The notes beneath the pieces are model-generated. The model ran no database searches. It was not told the origin of the DNA and saw only the letters and a list, made by a program, of their open reading frames with translations. The translations under genes and the position numbers were made by a program. 64,000 nucleotides of DNA from an uncultured beta proteobacterium (lineage in GTDB: Bacteria; Pseudomonadota; Gammaproteobacteria; Burkholderiales; SG8-39): positions 1 through 64,000 of the forward strand of contig CAIOLO010000127.1 of the NCBI GenBank assembly GCA_903859155.1, given 5' to 3'. This document shows, one piece after another, positions 40,436 to 50,862 of the stretch; within the stretch, counting starts at the first letter, position 1; each line of letters starts with the position of its first letter.

Positions 40436-43213
40436 ATGAACATACTGTTTCGCCCCTTTTTGGGCTTGATTACCCTGGCGCTCGCAATGGGCTTTGCGAC
40501 GACCCTGTCGGCGCAAAGCCCCGAAAAACACGAGAATTCCCGCCCGGCGGCGGATCTGCAAAAGATCGTATCCCTCGAAGGTATCACCGAGTACCGCGTT
40601 GCCAATGGCCTGCGGGTTCTGCTCATCCCTGATCCGTCGGTGGACACTGTCACCGTCAATGTGATCTATCTGGTCGGCTCACGTCACGAGGGTTATGGGG
40701 AATCCGGAATGGCACACCTTCTGGAACACCTGCTGTTCCGGGGAACGCCCCGCTTTCCCAATATTAAAGGCGAACTGCTCAAACGGGGCGCCCGGTTCAA
40801 CGGCACGACATCGAACGATCGCACCAATTATTACGAAACCTTTAATGCCGACAGCGACAACCTGGATTGGGCGCTCGCGCTGGAAGCGGACCGGATGATC
40901 CATTCCAATGTTTCGCGACAGGATCTCGATGCGGAAATGACGGTGGTCAGGAACGAGTTCGAATCCGGCGAGAACAGCCCCTCGAGGGTCCTGCAAAAAC
41001 GAATCGCGGCCACGGCCTACCAGTGGCACAACTACGGGCGCTCTACCATAGGCGCGCGCTCGGACATTGAAAATGTATCCATCGGGCGCCTGCGAGCCTT
41101 CTATGAGACCTATTACCAGCCAGACAACGCAGTGCTGCTGATAGCTGGCAAGTTCGACGATTCCGCGGCGCAAACCATGGTGCAAAAGCACTTCGGCATG
41201 ATCCCGAAACCGGAGCGCGTGCTTCCACTAACTTATACCGTGGAACCGGTCCAGGACGGGGAGCGAAACGTCGTTCTGCGTCGCGTCGGCGATGTGCAGA
41301 TCGTATCGTCGTTTTACCACTTGCCGCCGGGTTCCCATCCAGATCATGCGGCGCTGGATATTCTGGTGGAACTGCTAGGGCACACCCCTTCCGGCAGGCT
41401 GCACAAACGGCTGATCGAAGCGGGCATGGCCAGCTCGGTGTTCGGAGGGGAAACGCAGCAGCGCGAGGCCGGCGATGCCTACTTCAGCGCCACGGTTCGA
41501 GTCGGACAGTCCATCGAAGCGGCGCGCGATGCCATGATCGATGTCGTGGAAGGTACCGCGCGCAGCCCGATCACTGCGGAGGAGCTCGAGCGCGCCCGCA
41601 CCAGGCTGCTAAACGACATCGAAATGACGATCACGAATTCCCGCAACCTGGCTTTAAATTTAACTGAAACCATCGGCATGGGCGATTGGCGCCTGTTGTT
41701 TCTGCACCGCGACAGAATTCGCAAGGTCGGCCTATCCCAGGTCCAGGAGGTCGCCGATCGCTATTTCAAGTCATCCAACCGAACCGTAGGCATGTTCATC
41801 CCGACCGCGACGCCAGAGCGTGCCGAAATTCCCGCCGCGCCGGACCTCGAAGAGGCATTGCGCAATTACCAGGGTGATATCCGCGTCACCCAGGGCGAAT
41901 CATTTAATCCCACCCCGGGAAATATCGAAGCGCGAACCCTGCGCCGCACCTTGCCCGGGGGGATGCGGCTCGCGCTTTTGCCGAAGAAGACGCGTGGCAA
42001 CACCGTTATTGCGCAACTGGGACTTCGCTGGGGGGATGAGCAAAGCAAGGCCGGAAAAAACGTTGCCTGCGGCATAGCAAGTGCCATGTTGCAACGTGGC
42101 ACACAAAAACGAACCCGCGAACAGTTATCCAACGAATTTTCGCGAATAAAGGCCACGGTTGGCGTGAGTGGCGAGGGCGCTTCGATTCAAACCGTGCGCG
42201 ACAATCTTCCCGAAGCACTGCGGCTGGTCGCGGAGATCCTGCGCCAGCCCATCTTCCCCGAGTCGGAGTTTGAGCAACTCCGGCGGGCGTCCATGTCGAG
42301 CCTGGAAGCCCAGCGCAGCGAACCGGCCTCCCTGGCAGGGCTGGAACTGCGCCGGCACCTGGATCCCTATCCGCCGGATCACTGGCTTTACAACCCTAGT
42401 CTCGAAGAAAGAATGGAAAGAATCCGGAACGCCCGCCTCGAGGACGTGCGCGCCTGTTACCGCGATCTGTTTGGCGCCAGCCACAGCGAGCTCGCCGTAG
42501 TCGGGGATTTCGATGCTGATGAGGTTGTCAGGCTTGCAAACGAGATTTTCGGTGAATGGAAGAGCCCGCACCACTATGAACGCATCGCTGCCCACCACCA
42601 GGATGCGCCCCCAGAAAACCGGATCATTCTGACGCCCGACAAAGCCAATGCAGCTTACCGGGCCGCGCTGAGCCTGAAACTGAAGGACGACAACCCCGAT
42701 TACCCGGCTCTTTTGCTGGGCAACTACCTGTTCGGCGGCGGTTCTGATTCACGCCTATCCAGCCGTATCCGCGAAAAGGAGGGGCTATCCTACAGCGTTG
42801 GCTCCTATTTGACGGCAAGCAGCCAGGATGAAAAAGGCGAATTCGGGATTTCAGCAATCTACGCGCCGCAGAATCGGGAACGGATAGAGGCACTGGTTCA
42901 GGAGGAGTTGCGAAAGGCATTTACCAGCGGATTTACCGACATTGAGGTCAATACGGCGAAAAAAGGCTATCTGGAGGCGCGCCAGATCGCACGCGGACAG
43001 GACGCGGCCCTTGCGGGAAAGCTGATGTCGTACCTGGTATTGGACCGAACCCTGGAATGGGACCTACTCCTGGAAGCCCGCATCGCCGCATTGACTCCGC
43101 AGCAGATACTAGAGGCATTGCGCCGCCATATCGATCCGGCGCGGCTGTCCGTGTACAAGGCAGGAGACTTTTCGCCCGGCAGTGCGAAGAGCGTCGGCGC
43201 GCAGTCCAATTGA
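40436..43213 (+). CDS. M16-family zinc metallopeptidase (two-domain, periplasmic)
   Basis: A 925-residue peptidase made of two M16 halves. A signal peptide (about 1-25) ends near LSAQ. The active site is HLLEH (inverted zinc motif HxxEH) in GMAHLLEHLLFRG, with the third ligand Glu in MTVVRNEFESGENSP. The second half (about 495-900) is catalytically silent, as usual, and includes YPALLLGNYLFGGGSDSRLSSRIREKEGLSYSV, typical of the family. The layout fits the PqqL/pitrilysin-like secreted group. It probably degrades small proteins or peptides in the periplasm. No pqq genes are nearby. Confidence 0.9.
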   Translation: MNILFRPFLGLITLALAMGFATTLSAQSPEKHENSRPAADLQKIVSLEGITEYRVANGLRVLLIPDPSVDTVTVNVIYLVGSRHEGYGESGMAHLLEHLLFRGTPRFPNIKGELLKRGARFNGTTSNDRTNYYETFNADSDNLDWALALEADRMIHSNVSRQDLDAEMTVVRNEFESGENSPSRVLQKRIAATAYQWHNYGRSTIGARSDIENVSIGRLRAFYETYYQPDNAVLLIAGKFDDSAAQTMVQKHFGMIPKPERVLPLTYTVEPVQDGERNVVLRRVGDVQIVSSFYHLPPGSHPDHAALDILVELLGHTPSGRLHKRLIEAGMASSVFGGETQQREAGDAYFSATVRVGQSIEAARDAMIDVVEGTARSPITAEELERARTRLLNDIEMTITNSRNLALNLTETIGMGDWRLLFLHRDRIRKVGLSQVQEVADRYFKSSNRTVGMFIPTATPERAEIPAAPDLEEALRNYQGDIRVTQGESFNPTPGNIEARTLRRTLPGGMRLALLPKKTRGNTVIAQLGLRWGDEQSKAGKNVACGIASAMLQRGTQKRTREQLSNEFSRIKATVGVSGEGASIQTVRDNLPEALRLVAEILRQPIFPESEFEQLRRASMSSLEAQRSEPASLAGLELRRHLDPYPPDHWLYNPSLEERMERIRNARLEDVRACYRDLFGASHSELAVVGDFDADEVVRLANEIFGEWKSPHHYERIAAHHQDAPPENRIILTPDKANAAYRAALSLKLKDDNPDYPALLLGNYLFGGGSDSRLSSRIREKEGLSYSVGSYLTASSQDEKGEFGISAIYAPQNRERIEALVQEELRKAFTSGFTDIEVNTAKKGYLEARQIARGQDAALAGKLMSYLVLDRTLEWDLLLEARIAALTPQQILEALRRHIDPARLSVYKAGDFSPGSAKSVGAQSN

Positions 43214-43264
43214 CGCGCCACCCGTGCGTCCTGTGCCTGCACTGCGCGCGCTTATAGGCGGACG

Positions 43265-43816
43265 TTAATCCAGCTTCTCGTACCGGACGCCGGCAACCAC
43301 CAGTTCTTCAATTCCGTTCGGTGTCTGCAGTTTGACGCTATCGCCCGCGCGCGCGCGCAGCAATGCCTTGGCTATCGGCGAGATCCACGAAACTCTTCCG
43401 ATCGAGGGATCCGCCTCGTCCATTCCGACAATGCTCACCTGGTGTTCGTTGCCGGCGCTGTCCTCATAGTCAACCGTAGCACCGAAAAAGACCTGATCCT
43501 GGTCCTGGTCACGCGGGTCGACAACTTCCGCCGACTCCAGACGCTTCATCAGATATCGGATCCGCCAGTCTATTTCGCGCAAGCGGCGCTTGCCGTAAAT
43601 GTAATCGCCATTTTCGGAGCGATCTCCGTTGGAAGCTGCCCAGGATACCGTTCTGACAACTTCCGGACGATCCGTTTCAACCAGGTATTTGAGTTCCCTC
43701 ATCATGCGGAAATGACCAGCCGGGGTGATATAGTTTTTCCCGCTTGGCAAACGGGGGCCGGAATCCGGGACTTCGTCCTCGTCTCCCTCGGTCTCCCGTG
43801 TAAATGCCTTGCTCAT
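43265..43816 (-). CDS. greB: Transcript cleavage factor GreB
   Basis: A 183-residue Gre factor that rescues backtracked RNA polymerase. The N-terminal coiled coil has the acidic tip ASNGDRSENGDYIYGKRRLREID, which carries the catalytic acid residues and the basic patch typical of GreB. The C-terminal FKBP-like domain ends in VAGVRYEKLD. A 25-residue N-terminal extension (SKAFTRETEGDEDEVPDSGP) is typical of betaproteobacterial GreB. Confidence 0.93.
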   Translation of the reverse strand: MSKAFTRETEGDEDEVPDSGPRLPSGKNYITPAGHFRMMRELKYLVETDRPEVVRTVSWAASNGDRSENGDYIYGKRRLREIDWRIRYLMKRLESAEVVDPRDQDQDQVFFGATVDYEDSAGNEHQVSIVGMDEADPSIGRVSWISPIAKALLRARAGDSVKLQTPNGIEELVVAGVRYEKLD

Positions 43817-43924
43817 GAAGGGCTTCCCCGAAAAACGGCTATTATCAAAACCTAATTATAATTGCAGGTATGCCAGGTGCGCCCGCATTGCGGGGGCATT
43901 GGCCAAAAACCCGGGAGGAATATG

Positions 43925-44620
43925 ATGGAGATCGGTAGCCGGACACGGGAATGGATTCTGGTGGCATTAGTCATAATCACCTCGATCCTCGCAAACATGC
44001 CGGAGGAGATTCTCTCCGAGCACAGCGTCAATCGGGATTATCTGCTCGGTTTTCTGGCTCTGGTTGTATTCATGGCCTTGTTCTTTTACCTGAAGTTCCA
44101 GTTTTTCTTTCTGGTGGTACTGCTGGCCATCGGCGCCAACATGCCGACCCAGATCGCCGAATCCCTGAATATTTCACGCTGGCCGCTAGTCATCGCAATG
44201 GCGCTGATGGTGGGCATTTCCCTCATCAACTATGTCGTCGCCCTTCTGCCAACGGGTCTGGAGCCCAAACCCAAGGAGAAAAGCGCAGAAGGAATCAAAG
44301 CGCTTTTCTACGCCATCGAAAAAGGCAATCTGGTCTACGCACAGAAAGTTCTTTCGATGAATTTCGACCCCAACCTGGTAGCCGACAACGGCTATACCCC
44401 GCTCATGTATGCGGCCGCCCGAGGCGATGCCAAGATGGTAGATCTGTTGCTTCGCAACGGGGCGGATGTCAACATGATGAGCAGGACCGGCGATACTGCG
44501 ATTGAATTGGCGCTGAAGATTGGATCAACTGGGGTTGCCGACGCCCTGAAGAAAGCGCGAGCCGAACAACTTGCCCGTGAAGAAGCCGCCAAGGAGGGCA
44601 AGACGGCTCAAGCGACCTGA
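43925..44620 (+). CDS. Membrane protein with ankyrin repeats
   Basis: A 231-residue protein with about four membrane helices in the first 115 residues (LVALVIITSILANM, YLLGFLALVVFMALFFYLKF, FFFLVVLLAIGANM, LVIAMALMVGISLINYVVALL), then a cytoplasmic tail with about three ankyrin repeats. The best repeat is DNGYTPLMYAAARGDAKMVDLLLRNGADVN. Its function is unknown. Ankyrin tails usually mediate protein contacts at the membrane. ATG 43925 was chosen over 43922 because GGAGG is then 6 bases away. The start was also moved past an upstream in-frame ATG (43862) that has no ribosome site. Confidence 0.8.
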   Translation: MEIGSRTREWILVALVIITSILANMPEEILSEHSVNRDYLLGFLALVVFMALFFYLKFQFFFLVVLLAIGANMPTQIAESLNISRWPLVIAMALMVGISLINYVVALLPTGLEPKPKEKSAEGIKALFYAIEKGNLVYAQKVLSMNFDPNLVADNGYTPLMYAAARGDAKMVDLLLRNGADVNMMSRTGDTAIELALKIGSTGVADALKKARAEQLAREEAAKEGKTAQAT

Positions 44621-44747
44621 CCCGCTTCAAAGAGCCAATTGACGCTCAGATCGGCACAGGCGCCTGCACGTAGATCGGACCATACATCTCTGCGTCAGCG
44701 GGGGCGAGCGGGCCGATCCGAACGTTCCGGCAGTTGTCTGCGGCGAA

Positions 44748-45323
44748 TCAGGCCCAAGCGCCACTGCGAAGTTTTTCCGCCCACAATAACCCGGCTATGG
44801 TCTTGGAATCAGTGATTCTGCCGGTGCGAATCCAATCCATGGCCAGCGGAAGAGCCAGCGTAAACACTTCCAGGAATTCGCCCTGATCAAGATTTGCAGA
44901 GGACAACGTTAGCTGCTCCGCAAGGAAGATCTCGATTCGTTCCGTCGAATAGCCGATTACCGGATGCATGACGCCCAGATGGCGCCATCGCGCGGCGGTA
45001 TAGCCGGTCTCCTCCAGGAGTTCCCGCCTGGCGGTGTGAAATATATCTTCGCCCGGGTCGATCTTTCCCGCCGGAAGTTCGAGAAACTCCCGGCCCAGGG
45101 GATAGCGATATTGTCGCTCCATGATCAATTCGCCGGCGTCGCTCAGTGCAATAATCACAACGGCACCCGGATGAACGATGTACTCCCGCTCGGTGACATT
45201 GCCGTCTGGCAGCGCAACGGAATCCCGCCTGACCTGCAGGAATCCCCCCTCGAAAACGGAATGGCTTTCGAGCTTTTTCTCGCTGAGGTCTCCCAGCTTC
45301 CATTCGGGCTCGCGGTCGTTCAC
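44748..45323 (-). CDS. ADP-ribose pyrophosphatase-like NUDIX hydrolase
   Basis: A 191-residue NUDIX hydrolase of the NudF group. The NUDIX box GKIDPGEDIFHTARRELLEETGY is complete. HPGAVVII at the start of the catalytic fold and MERQYRYPLGREFLELPAG are typical of ADP-ribose pyrophosphatases. GTG 45323 has a full AGGAGG four bases upstream and was preferred to GTG 45359. It is 83 bases downstream of nuoN on the same strand, so it may be the last gene of the nuo transcript, as in other betaproteobacteria. Confidence 0.85.
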   Translation of the reverse strand: MNDREPEWKLGDLSEKKLESHSVFEGGFLQVRRDSVALPDGNVTEREYIVHPGAVVIIALSDAGELIMERQYRYPLGREFLELPAGKIDPGEDIFHTARRELLEETGYTAARWRHLGVMHPVIGYSTERIEIFLAEQLTLSSANLDQGEFLEVFTLALPLAMDWIRTGRITDSKTIAGLLWAEKLRSGAWA

Positions 45324-45406
45324 AAAGCCTCCTGAGGCTGCGCTATCGCCGACGCGCACACGAATCGCGAGAATGGCAAGGAATCCTCGGAGCTACCCCA
45401 GAGTTG

Positions 45407-46891
45407 TCAGGACTGCCCAAGACTCCTAATGGCATAGAAGCATAACTGCATCAGCGTCCCGGGGAACAAACCCAAGGCGAGCACAGCAAGTCCGTTCAGG
45501 GACAACAGAACGCTCATGTCCAAGCGGGGAGCCAGCGGTGCATCGCTCCTCGCGTCGTCGAAGTACATTAGTTTGACCACCCGCAAATAATAGAAGGCAC
45601 CCACCAGCGAGAACATTACGGAGACCACCGCCAGCCAGACCTGACCCGCCTGCACCACAGAGGACAAAACCGAAAACTTGGCGTAAAAGCCAACCGTAGG
45701 GGGTACTCCGGCAAGGGAGAACATCACCAACAGCATGATAAATGCGAACCAAGGACTGCGCTGGTTCAGGCCTTTGTAGTCATCCAGTTCCTCGGCTTCA
45801 AAACCCTTGCGCGACATCAACAAAACCATGCCAAAGGCTGCGAGCGAGGTAATTGCATAAGTCACCGAATAAAACATCGCCGCGCTGTAAGCATCGGAAG
45901 CGGAAAACGCATTTCCTTCAATCACGCCAGACAGCAATCCAAGCAGTGCGAATCCCATGTGCGAAATAGTCGAATAAGCCAGCATCCGTTTGATGTTCGT
46001 TTGAGCTATGGCGGCCAGATTCCCCACTGCCATCGATAGCACTGCCAGAATGACAAGCATTTGCTGCCAGTCCAGAGCCAGCGGCAGCAACGCGCCAACC
46101 AAAAGCCGCATCGCCATGGCGAAGGCCGCCAACTTGGGTGCAGTTCCAATCAGCAATGTCATGGCCGTCGGAGCACCGTGATAAACGTCGGGGATCCACA
46201 TGTGAAACGGCACAGCCCCCAGTTTGAACGCCACGCCCGCGACGATAAACACCAGTCCAAATATGAGTATGGGATTTCTGGCCGATCCGGCGCCAATCGC
46301 CCGCGCTATCGCCGGAATTTCGAGGGTTCCGGTCGCCCCGTAAATCATGGACATGCCGTAGAGCAGCATTCCGGAGGCCAACGCCCCCAGCACAAAATAT
46401 TTCATTGCGGCCTCGGAGGACAGCGCCGAATCGCGATTCAGCGCCACCAGGGAATACAGGCACAGCGACAACAGTTCAAGTCCCAGATAAATGGTCAGAA
46501 AATGGTTGGCGGAAATCATCACCATCATTCCCAGGACGGCGAACAGCGTCAGCGCGAAGTATTCCCCGCGAAAGAGACCGCGATCCATCAAATAGCTGCG
46601 GGAATAGACAAAACCCAGTGCGACAGCCAGATAGGTCACTATCTTCAGGACATTGGCCATCAGATCGGAAACAAACATGCCGTTGAAAGTGTAGGCGGTC
46701 TGCCCCCCCGTCGCTGCGGTCACCGCCACTGTGCAGGCCGCCGCACCAACCAGTGTCAGCAGCGACAGCACATAGGCGAGGTCGCCTTTCCATTTGCTGA
46801 TATAGAGATCGAGCAAAAGTACCGCGCAAGTTGCGCAAAGCAGGAAAATCTCGGCATAAGCCGGCAGCATGATTGGCAGGCTTGAGATCAC
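45407..46891 (-). CDS. nuoN: NADH-quinone oxidoreductase subunit N
   Basis: A 494-residue antiporter-like membrane subunit of complex I. It has about 14 helices, with the proton-path Lys/Glu residues in the usual places: [15 protein letters not shown], then [16 protein letters not shown] and the central [26 protein letters not shown]. The start overlaps the nuoM stop by 4 bases. It is the last core subunit of the nuo operon. Confidence 0.95.
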   Translation of the reverse strand: MISSLPIMLPAYAEIFLLCATCAVLLLDLYISKWKGDLAYVLSLLTLVGAAACTVAVTAATGGQTAYTFNGMFVSDLMANVLKIVTYLAVALGFVYSRSYLMDRGLFRGEYFALTLFAVLGMMVMISANHFLTIYLGLELLSLCLYSLVALNRDSALSSEAAMKYFVLGALASGMLLYGMSMIYGATGTLEIPAIARAIGAGSARNPILIFGLVFIVAGVAFKLGAVPFHMWIPDVYHGAPTAMTLLIGTAPKLAAFAMAMRLLVGALLPLALDWQQMLVILAVLSMAVGNLAAIAQTNIKRMLAYSTISHMGFALLGLLSGVIEGNAFSASDAYSAAMFYSVTYAITSLAAFGMVLLMSRKGFEAEELDDYKGLNQRSPWFAFIMLLVMFSLAGVPPTVGFYAKFSVLSSVVQAGQVWLAVVSVMFSLVGAFYYLRVVKLMYFDDARSDAPLAPRLDMSVLLSLNGLAVLALGLFPGTLMQLCFYAIRSLGQS

Positions 46892-48378
46892 AGCTTGCTC
46901 ACTGCGACGTGTTTGAGGAGTTCATTGACCGATGCGTGCATGATGTCGGTAAAAGGTGCAGGGTGGATTCCCATCCACATGACGGCAATTGCCAGCAGCC
47001 CCAGTACCAGAAATTCCCGGTTGTCCAGGTCCTTGAGATCCGCCACATGCTGGTTGGCTACCGCGCCGAAGATAACTCGCTTGTACATCCAGAGGGTATA
47101 TGCTGCCCCGAAAATCAGAGTGGTCGCCGCGACAAAGGCAATCCAGAAATTGGCCTGCATCGCTCCAAGGATCACCATGAACTCCCCCACAAATCCACTG
47201 GTAGCCGGAAGCCCGCAATTGGCCATCGCGAACAGCATCATGAACGCCGCGAATTTTGGCATCGAGTTGGCCACTCCGCCGTAATCGGAGATCTGACGAG
47301 AGTGCATCCGGTCGTACATGACCCCGACGCACAGAAACATGGCCGCCGAAACAAATCCATGGGAAACCATCTGCACCAGGGCGCCTTCAACGCCCAGCGG
47401 ATTGAAGATGAAGAGACCCAGCGTTACGAAACCCATATGTGAAATTGACGAGTAGGCAATCAACTTCTTCATGTCTGACTGTGCCAGCGCGACCAGGCCG
47501 ATGTACACGACGGCGATCAGTGACAATCCGATCATCAACGGCGCCAGGTAACGGCTCGCATCGGGAAGGATGGGCAGTGAAAAACGGATAAAGCCGTAGG
47601 CTCCAAGTTTCAGCATGATGGCGGCAAGCACCGCGGATCCGCCAGTGGGGGCCTCAACGTGGGCATCGGGCAGCCAGGTGTGCACCGGCCACATCGGTAC
47701 TTTCACGGCGAAAGCCAGCATGAATCCGATGAAAAGCAGAATCTGTGCGCTCATCGGCAAGGGCAAGGCATGAAAGTCGAGCACCGAGAAGCTGCCGCCC
47801 GATTTGAAATACAGGTAGATGAAACCGACCAGCATCAACAAGGAACCAAGCAGCGTGTAGAGGAAGAACTTGAAGGCCGCATAGACGCGGTTGGGCCCTC
47901 CCCATACGCCGATCACTATGTACATCGGTATGAGTGTCGCTTCGAAAAACACGTAAAACAGCATTGCATCAAGCGCGGCGAAGGTGCCATTCATCAGGCC
48001 GGACATGATCAGGAATGCCGCCATGTATTGTGCAACCCGTTTTTCAATGACTTTCCAACCGGCAATCACCACCAACACGGTGACAAAGCTGTTGAGAACA
48101 ATGAACAGCATGGAAATGCCGTCCACGCCCAGGTGATAGTTGATGCTGAATCGCGCGATCCACGACACATTCTCTACGAACTGCATGGCGCTGGTATCGG
48201 TGTTGAATCCGGTCACCAGTGGCACAGTCACCAGCAAGCCGATGATTGCGCCAAGCAGCGCGAGCGCCCGGGCCACGTGAGCGTTCGCGTCCCGGCCGGT
48301 GGCAAGAACAAGCATGCCTGCGGCAATGGGAGCCCACACGGACAGGGACAGCCAGTAGCTATGGGCCTGCATGCTCAA
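46888..48378 (-). CDS. nuoM: NADH-quinone oxidoreductase subunit M
   Basis: A 496-residue antiporter-like subunit. Signature stretches are [54 protein letters not shown], and [18 protein letters not shown]. They include the key Glu (FFEATLIP) and Lys residues for proton pumping. It lies between nuoL (27-base gap) and nuoN (4-base overlap). Confidence 0.95.
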   Translation of the reverse strand: MSMQAHSYWLSLSVWAPIAAGMLVLATGRDANAHVARALALLGAIIGLLVTVPLVTGFNTDTSAMQFVENVSWIARFSINYHLGVDGISMLFIVLNSFVTVLVVIAGWKVIEKRVAQYMAAFLIMSGLMNGTFAALDAMLFYVFFEATLIPMYIVIGVWGGPNRVYAAFKFFLYTLLGSLLMLVGFIYLYFKSGGSFSVLDFHALPLPMSAQILLFIGFMLAFAVKVPMWPVHTWLPDAHVEAPTGGSAVLAAIMLKLGAYGFIRFSLPILPDASRYLAPLMIGLSLIAVVYIGLVALAQSDMKKLIAYSSISHMGFVTLGLFIFNPLGVEGALVQMVSHGFVSAAMFLCVGVMYDRMHSRQISDYGGVANSMPKFAAFMMLFAMANCGLPATSGFVGEFMVILGAMQANFWIAFVAATTLIFGAAYTLWMYKRVIFGAVANQHVADLKDLDNREFLVLGLLAIAVMWMGIHPAPFTDIMHASVNELLKHVAVSKL

Positions 48379-48405
48379 TGGACTTTCTCGAAAATCATGA
48401 CATTC

Positions 48406-50406
48406 CTAGGACGGGTAATTCATTTGGTACAGCCACCAGCTCAATATGACGAACACACCTATGATCATGCTGAAAGCATAGTGGTAGATATAACCGGATT
48501 GAAGCCCGCGCATCAGCGTTGAAAACCAACCGACCAGCCGCGCGGAACCATTGACCATCAGTCCGTCGATCAACATGCGGTCGCCATAGGTTGACAAACC
48601 AGACCCCACATTGAGGGCGCCATTGGCGAACAAGCGCTGGTTGAACTCATCCAGTCCGTATTTGCGTTCCAGTACTGTCACCAGCAAAGACAGCTTCTTT
48701 CTGATTTCCCCGGAAAGCTCCGGACGCACGACATAGACGAAATAGGCGGTCGCCACGCCGGCAATAGCAAACCAGAATGGCAGGCTGGTCAGTGCATGCA
48801 CCATCATGTTCATGACACCGTGAAACTCTTCGGTCATTTCGGCGATCCAGGCGTGTCCCTCAGAAACATGGATTGCCGCGCCGAAATAATCGCCGTGGAC
48901 CACTGTGCCTATCAGCCAACCGGCGCAGATCGATGGAATGGCAAGAACTATCAACGGCCCCGTCACTACCGCCGGCGACTCGTGCGGCAACCCGCCGTGA
49001 CTGTCATGGGCGTCGTGGCCATGCGCAGCGTGAGAATGCTCGTCGTGCCCGAATCTCTCCTTGCCGTGAAACGCGTAGAACACCAGTCGGAACGAGTACA
49101 AGGCGCCGATAAATACGCCGAACAGAGCCGCAAGGTAGGCAATGCCCGCGCCTGGCGTGGTCGAAGCATGCAGCGCCTCAATAATGGTGTCCTTGGAGAA
49201 AAAACCGGCAAAAGGCGGTATCCCGGCATTCGCCCAGGCGCCTATCAATACCACGGCATAGGTAATCGGCAGGTACTTGCGCAACCCCCCCATTTTCCGC
49301 ATGTCCTGCTCATGATGCATCGCCATGATCACCGACCCGGCCCCGAGGAACAATACCGCCTTGAAGAACGCATGGGTCATCAGATGGAACATCGCCGCGG
49401 AGTAAGCCGACGCCCCCAGGGCCATGGTCATGTAGCCCAGCTGCGAAAGTGTTGAGTAGGCCACAACCCTCTTGATGTCGTACTGTACTACGGCAACGAG
49501 GGCCATGAAAAACGCCGTGATGGCACCAATAATCAGCACCACAGACAAGGCGGTCTGCGACAGTTCGAAAAGCGGCGACATGCGCGACACCATGAAAATG
49601 CCTGCGGTCACCATTGTCGCTGCGTGGATCAACGCGGAAATCGGGGTCGGACCTTCCATCGAATCGGGCAACCAGACGTGCAGCGGAAACTGAGCAGATT
49701 TGCCCATGGCGCCTATGAAAAGGCAAATGCAGATTACCGTGATCAGCATCCAGGCGCTGCCGGGAAGAATTTCGATGGTCATTGCCGCAACATCGGGCGC
49801 TTTGGCGAACACCTGTGCGTAATCAAGCGAACCGGTATGGGCGAGTATCAGGGCAATCCCCAGCAAAAAGCCGAAATCCCCCACTCGATTGACCAGGAAT
49901 GCCTTTAAATTGGCGTAAATGGCCGTCGGTCGGGTATACCAGAAACCGATCAGCAGGTAGGACACCAGCCCTACCGCCTCCCATCCGAAGAACAGTTGCA
50001 GGAAATTGTTCGCCATCACCAGCATCAGCATGGCAAAGGTGAACAGGGAGATATAGGAAAAGAAGCGCTGATAACCGGGATCATCCGCCATATACCCGAC
50101 GGTGTAGATATGCACCATGAGCGAGACGAAGGTGACGACCACCATCATCATTACCGACAGGCGATCGATCAGGAACCCGATCTGGAAGGTCGTGTCACCC
50201 GAGGTCATCCAGGTATAGACCGGGCCGTTAAAGGTGTTTCCGTCCAGTACATCCATCATCACGGCGACCGACGCACAGAACGAAATGGCCACCGAGAGGA
50301 TGGTGACCCAGTGTGCGCCGGACCTGCCGATTGACCGGCCGAACAACCCGGCAAGAATCGCCCCTGCCAAGGGAGCCAATGGAATGACCAGATACAAGGA
50401 ATTCAT
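48406..50406 (-). CDS. nuoL: NADH-quinone oxidoreductase subunit L
   Basis: A 666-residue antiporter-like subunit with the long lateral helix at its C-terminus. Core motifs include FFGWEAVGLVSYLLIGFW, QFPLHVWLPDSMEGPTPISALIHAATMVTAG and KRVVAYSTLSQLGYM. An unusual His-rich loop (about ten His in 25 residues, near residue 470) lies between FHGKERFGH and the LPHESP segment. ATG 50406 was chosen as the family start MNSLYLV. A longer frame upstream lacks conservation. Confidence 0.95.
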   Translation of the reverse strand: MNSLYLVIPLAPLAGAILAGLFGRSIGRSGAHWVTILSVAISFCASVAVMMDVLDGNTFNGPVYTWMTSGDTTFQIGFLIDRLSVMMMVVVTFVSLMVHIYTVGYMADDPGYQRFFSYISLFTFAMLMLVMANNFLQLFFGWEAVGLVSYLLIGFWYTRPTAIYANLKAFLVNRVGDFGFLLGIALILAHTGSLDYAQVFAKAPDVAAMTIEILPGSAWMLITVICICLFIGAMGKSAQFPLHVWLPDSMEGPTPISALIHAATMVTAGIFMVSRMSPLFELSQTALSVVLIIGAITAFFMALVAVVQYDIKRVVAYSTLSQLGYMTMALGASAYSAAMFHLMTHAFFKAVLFLGAGSVIMAMHHEQDMRKMGGLRKYLPITYAVVLIGAWANAGIPPFAGFFSKDTIIEALHASTTPGAGIAYLAALFGVFIGALYSFRLVFYAFHGKERFGHDEHSHAAHGHDAHDSHGGLPHESPAVVTGPLIVLAIPSICAGWLIGTVVHGDYFGAAIHVSEGHAWIAEMTEEFHGVMNMMVHALTSLPFWFAIAGVATAYFVYVVRPELSGEIRKKLSLLVTVLERKYGLDEFNQRLFANGALNVGSGLSTYGDRMLIDGLMVNGSARLVGWFSTLMRGLQSGYIYHYAFSMIIGVFVILSWWLYQMNYPS

Positions 50407-50476
50407 TTCGCCCCGCCTATCGCGCAGGAGACAAAAGACGCGCAAACACGCTCAAGCACTGAGAACCAAAGAACAA

Positions 50477-50782
50477 TCATCCTTTGAGCCCGTCCATGTC
50501 TTCGACGTTGATACTGGAGAGACTGCGGAAAAGCACGACCAGAATCGCCAGGCCTATGGCCGACTCGGCGGCCGCGACAGTCAGGATGAAAAACACAAAG
50601 ACCTGTCCTGCTATGTCGTTGAGGTAATGCGAGAACGCGATGAAATTCAAATTTACCGCGAGCAGCATCAATTCGATCGCCATCAACAGGATGATGACGT
50701 TCTTGCGATTGAGGAAAATGCCCACGATGCTGATCGAAAACAGGATCGCGCCAAGAACCAGAAAATGTGACAACGAAAGCAA
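50477..50782 (-). CDS. nuoK: NADH-quinone oxidoreductase subunit K
   Basis: A 101-residue subunit with three membrane helices. The family sequence is clear: [44 protein letters not shown], with the conserved Glu in the second helix (MAIELML). It lies 70 bases before nuoL. Confidence 0.95.
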   Translation of the reverse strand: MLSLSHFLVLGAILFSISIVGIFLNRKNVIILLMAIELMLLAVNLNFIAFSHYLNDIAGQVFVFFILTVAAAESAIGLAILVVLFRSLSSINVEDMDGLKG

Positions 50783-50862
50783 ACTATCTCCCTTGTAACT
50801 TACCGAGTTGAAGCAATCATCCGGGTCTCCCTGTCAACAAACAGGGGAACGCAGGACAATCT

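Noticed and set aside
47659-48522. A 287-codon plus-strand frame across nuoM and nuoL
   Set aside because: His/Gln-rich antisense of membrane-protein coding, with no motif or ribosome site.
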